Assembly: GCF_007673525.1 (NCBI RefSeq)
Contig: NZ_VDZU01000001.1
Span: 1,622,177 to 1,686,176 of the forward strand
DNA: 64,000 nt
Reading direction: 5' to 3'
From: Fictibacillus phosphorivorans
GTDB lineage: Bacteria > Bacillota > Bacilli > Bacillales > Fictibacillaceae
Shown here: positions 62,996-64,000 of the stretch, in pieces
How positions within the stretch are numbered: the first letter of the stretch is position 1
Layout: every line of letters starts with the position of its first letter
Made by a program: the position numbers and the translations under genes
Notes under the pieces: generated by a model
The model's input: only the letters and a program-made list of their open reading frames with translations
The model's database searches: none
Told to the model about the DNA's origin: nothing

Positions 62996-64000
62996 ATGAT
63001 TTCAAATATCATTCAAAAAATAATGAAACACGAAACATTAACCGAAAATGAAGCTTTTTATTTTATGGAGAAATTAGCGAATGGTGATGTAACAGATGCG
63101 CAAGGAAGTTCTGTTTTAAGCATCATGAGCTTTCGCGGCGAGACGATCGATGAGATCGTTGGTTTCGTTAAGGCGATCAGAAAGCTCTCTAGAGCGGCAG
63201 ATTCATCCCAGCACGGTGAGCTCATGGACACTTGTGGCACTGGCGGTGATGGAGCATCGACCTTTAACATCTCTACAGCGGTAAGTATCATACTCGCTTC
63301 TTTAGGAGTAAAGGTAGCCAAGCATGGTAACAAAGCAATCACATCAAAAAGTGGTAGCTCTGATGTTTTAGAAGCTTTAGGTATTGGAGCAGCCAGCAAC
63401 CACTTTGAAGCGAACTCTCAACTGAATAAACACGACATCGCGTTTTTACACGCTCCATATTTTCATCCGGCACTAAAAAAAGTAGCGTCGTTGAGAGGGC
63501 AACTTCCATTTCGAACGATCTTCAATTGTATCGGTCCATTGTTAAACCCGATGGCACCTGCTTATCAACTGATTGGAGCAAGCAATGAAGAAGTTGCTGA
63601 AAAGCTTGCTAAAGTGATTCAGAAGCTCGGGATCAAACGTGCATTGATCGTTACAGGTAAAGATGGATTGGATGAATGTTCGATCACTGGCGAGACACGG
63701 ATGTATTTAGTGGAGAACAACACGATTAATTCGTTCAACTACACACCTGAAGAAGCAGGGTTACATCGAGGAAATCTAAATGATTTAACTGTTTCAAACA
63801 AAAAAGAAAGTGCAGAACTCATACGTTCCATCCTACAAGGAGAAGGAAACGAATCAGCACGAAACATCGTCATCTTGAACGCGGCTGCCGCTCTTTTTGC
63901 ATCAAAACGAGTCCCGAGTATTCGAGACGGTGTGGAGATCATCAAACAATGTCTACATTCAAAATCTGCATATGATCATCTAGAAGAAATGACGAAAGAA
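62996..64000 (+). CDS. trpD: Anthranilate phosphoribosyltransferase (3' end cut by window)
   Basis: Joins anthranilate to PRPP in tryptophan synthesis. 335 residues are visible, close to the full family length of about 338. Motifs: DTCGTGGDGASTFNIST (PRPP loop), VAKHGNKAITSKSGSSDVLEALG, RTIFNCIGPLLNP and GKDGLDECS. ATG with AAGGGGTG site. It is the first structural gene after the TRAP-controlled leader; trpE is not present before it. Confidence 0.95.
   Translation, partial: MISNIIQKIMKHETLTENEAFYFMEKLANGDVTDAQGSSVLSIMSFRGETIDEIVGFVKAIRKLSRAADSSQHGELMDTCGTGGDGASTFNISTAVSIILASLGVKVAKHGNKAITSKSGSSDVLEALGIGAASNHFEANSQLNKHDIAFLHAPYFHPALKKVASLRGQLPFRTIFNCIGPLLNPMAPAYQLIGASNEEVAEKLAKVIQKLGIKRALIVTGKDGLDECSITGETRMYLVENNTINSFNYTPEEAGLHRGNLNDLTVSNKKESAELIRSILQGEGNESARNIVILNAAAALFASKRVPSIRDGVEIIKQCLHSKSAYDHLEEMTKE

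Noticed and set aside
62805..63005. 66-codon minus-strand frame in the trp leader region
   Set aside because: It overlaps the attenuator and trpD start antisense and shows no ribosome site or family.

Overview
This is a chromosomal segment of an endospore-forming, low-GC Gram-positive bacterium of the family Bacillaceae. Gene content and order follow the Bacillus subtilis spoIIA-to-trp region closely, but several features point away from B. subtilis itself. Menaquinone genes of the futalosine route (mqnP, ubiX, mqnA) sit among hepS, menG and hepT. lysA is controlled by a lysine riboswitch. plsY lies between der and gpsA, and ddl lies before gudB. I favour a relative such as Fictibacillus or an alkaliphilic Bacillus, but cannot fix the genus from sequence reading alone. 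I found no tRNA, rRNA, CRISPR array, prophage or complete insertion sequence.

Layout. 1-6.9 kb: end of spoIIAB, sigF, then the seven-gene spoVA operon behind a near-perfect sigma-G promoter. 7-9.1 kb: L-box riboswitch, lysA, ppiB. 9.1-13.4 kb: a DUF309 gene, scpA, scpB, an unrecognised gene, and the alkylpyrone pair bpsA-bpsB. 13.4-16.6 kb: dacB-spmA-spmB (sigma-E promoter) and rluB. 16.6-23 kb: resABC and resDE (cytochrome c maturation and redox control). 23.1-24.4 kb: a cobalamin-riboswitch operon of a transcobalamin-like lipoprotein and an ECF substrate-binding subunit. 24.4-33 kb: a 29-codon ORF, a PHP phosphatase, serA and fer on the minus strand, ypbB-recQ and ypb genes. 33-40.6 kb: a CarH-like B12-binding MerR regulator, mecB, ddl, gudB, a YpdA-type reductase, asparaginase, prsW. 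40.8-45.7 kb: sleB-ypeB, ypfA, ypfB, cmk, plsC. 46-52.6 kb: rpsA, yphA, der, plsY, gpsA, spoVIF, yphE, yphF. 52.8-61.5 kb: spoIVA, hbs, folE-mtrB, then hepS-menG-mqnP-ubiX-mqnA-hepT and ndk. 61.8-64 kb: cheR, a complete TRAP-controlled trp leader, and trpD (cut by the window end).

The genes form connected circuits. Spore morphogenesis, dipicolinate loading and germination are spread over spoVA, dacB-spmAB, sleB-ypeB, spoIVA and spoVIF. Quinone and haem-protein respiration is covered by res, hep, menG and mqn. Phospholipid synthesis is covered by gpsA, plsY and plsC. mtrB encodes the TRAP protein that should bind the trp leader about 6.6 kb away. Two B12 readouts occur: the riboswitch operon and the CarH-like regulator.

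The most unusual feature is a family of at least eight dispersed intergenic elements (about 55-340 bp). They share terminal inverted repeats. In the five elements that retain both arms, one stem has two variable base pairs that change in a compensating way, which suggests selection for structure or spread as a structured mobile unit. Some copies carry extra cassettes. A second region of interest is a predicted promoter with a Fur-box-like spacer, pointing antisense into the ferredoxin gene.
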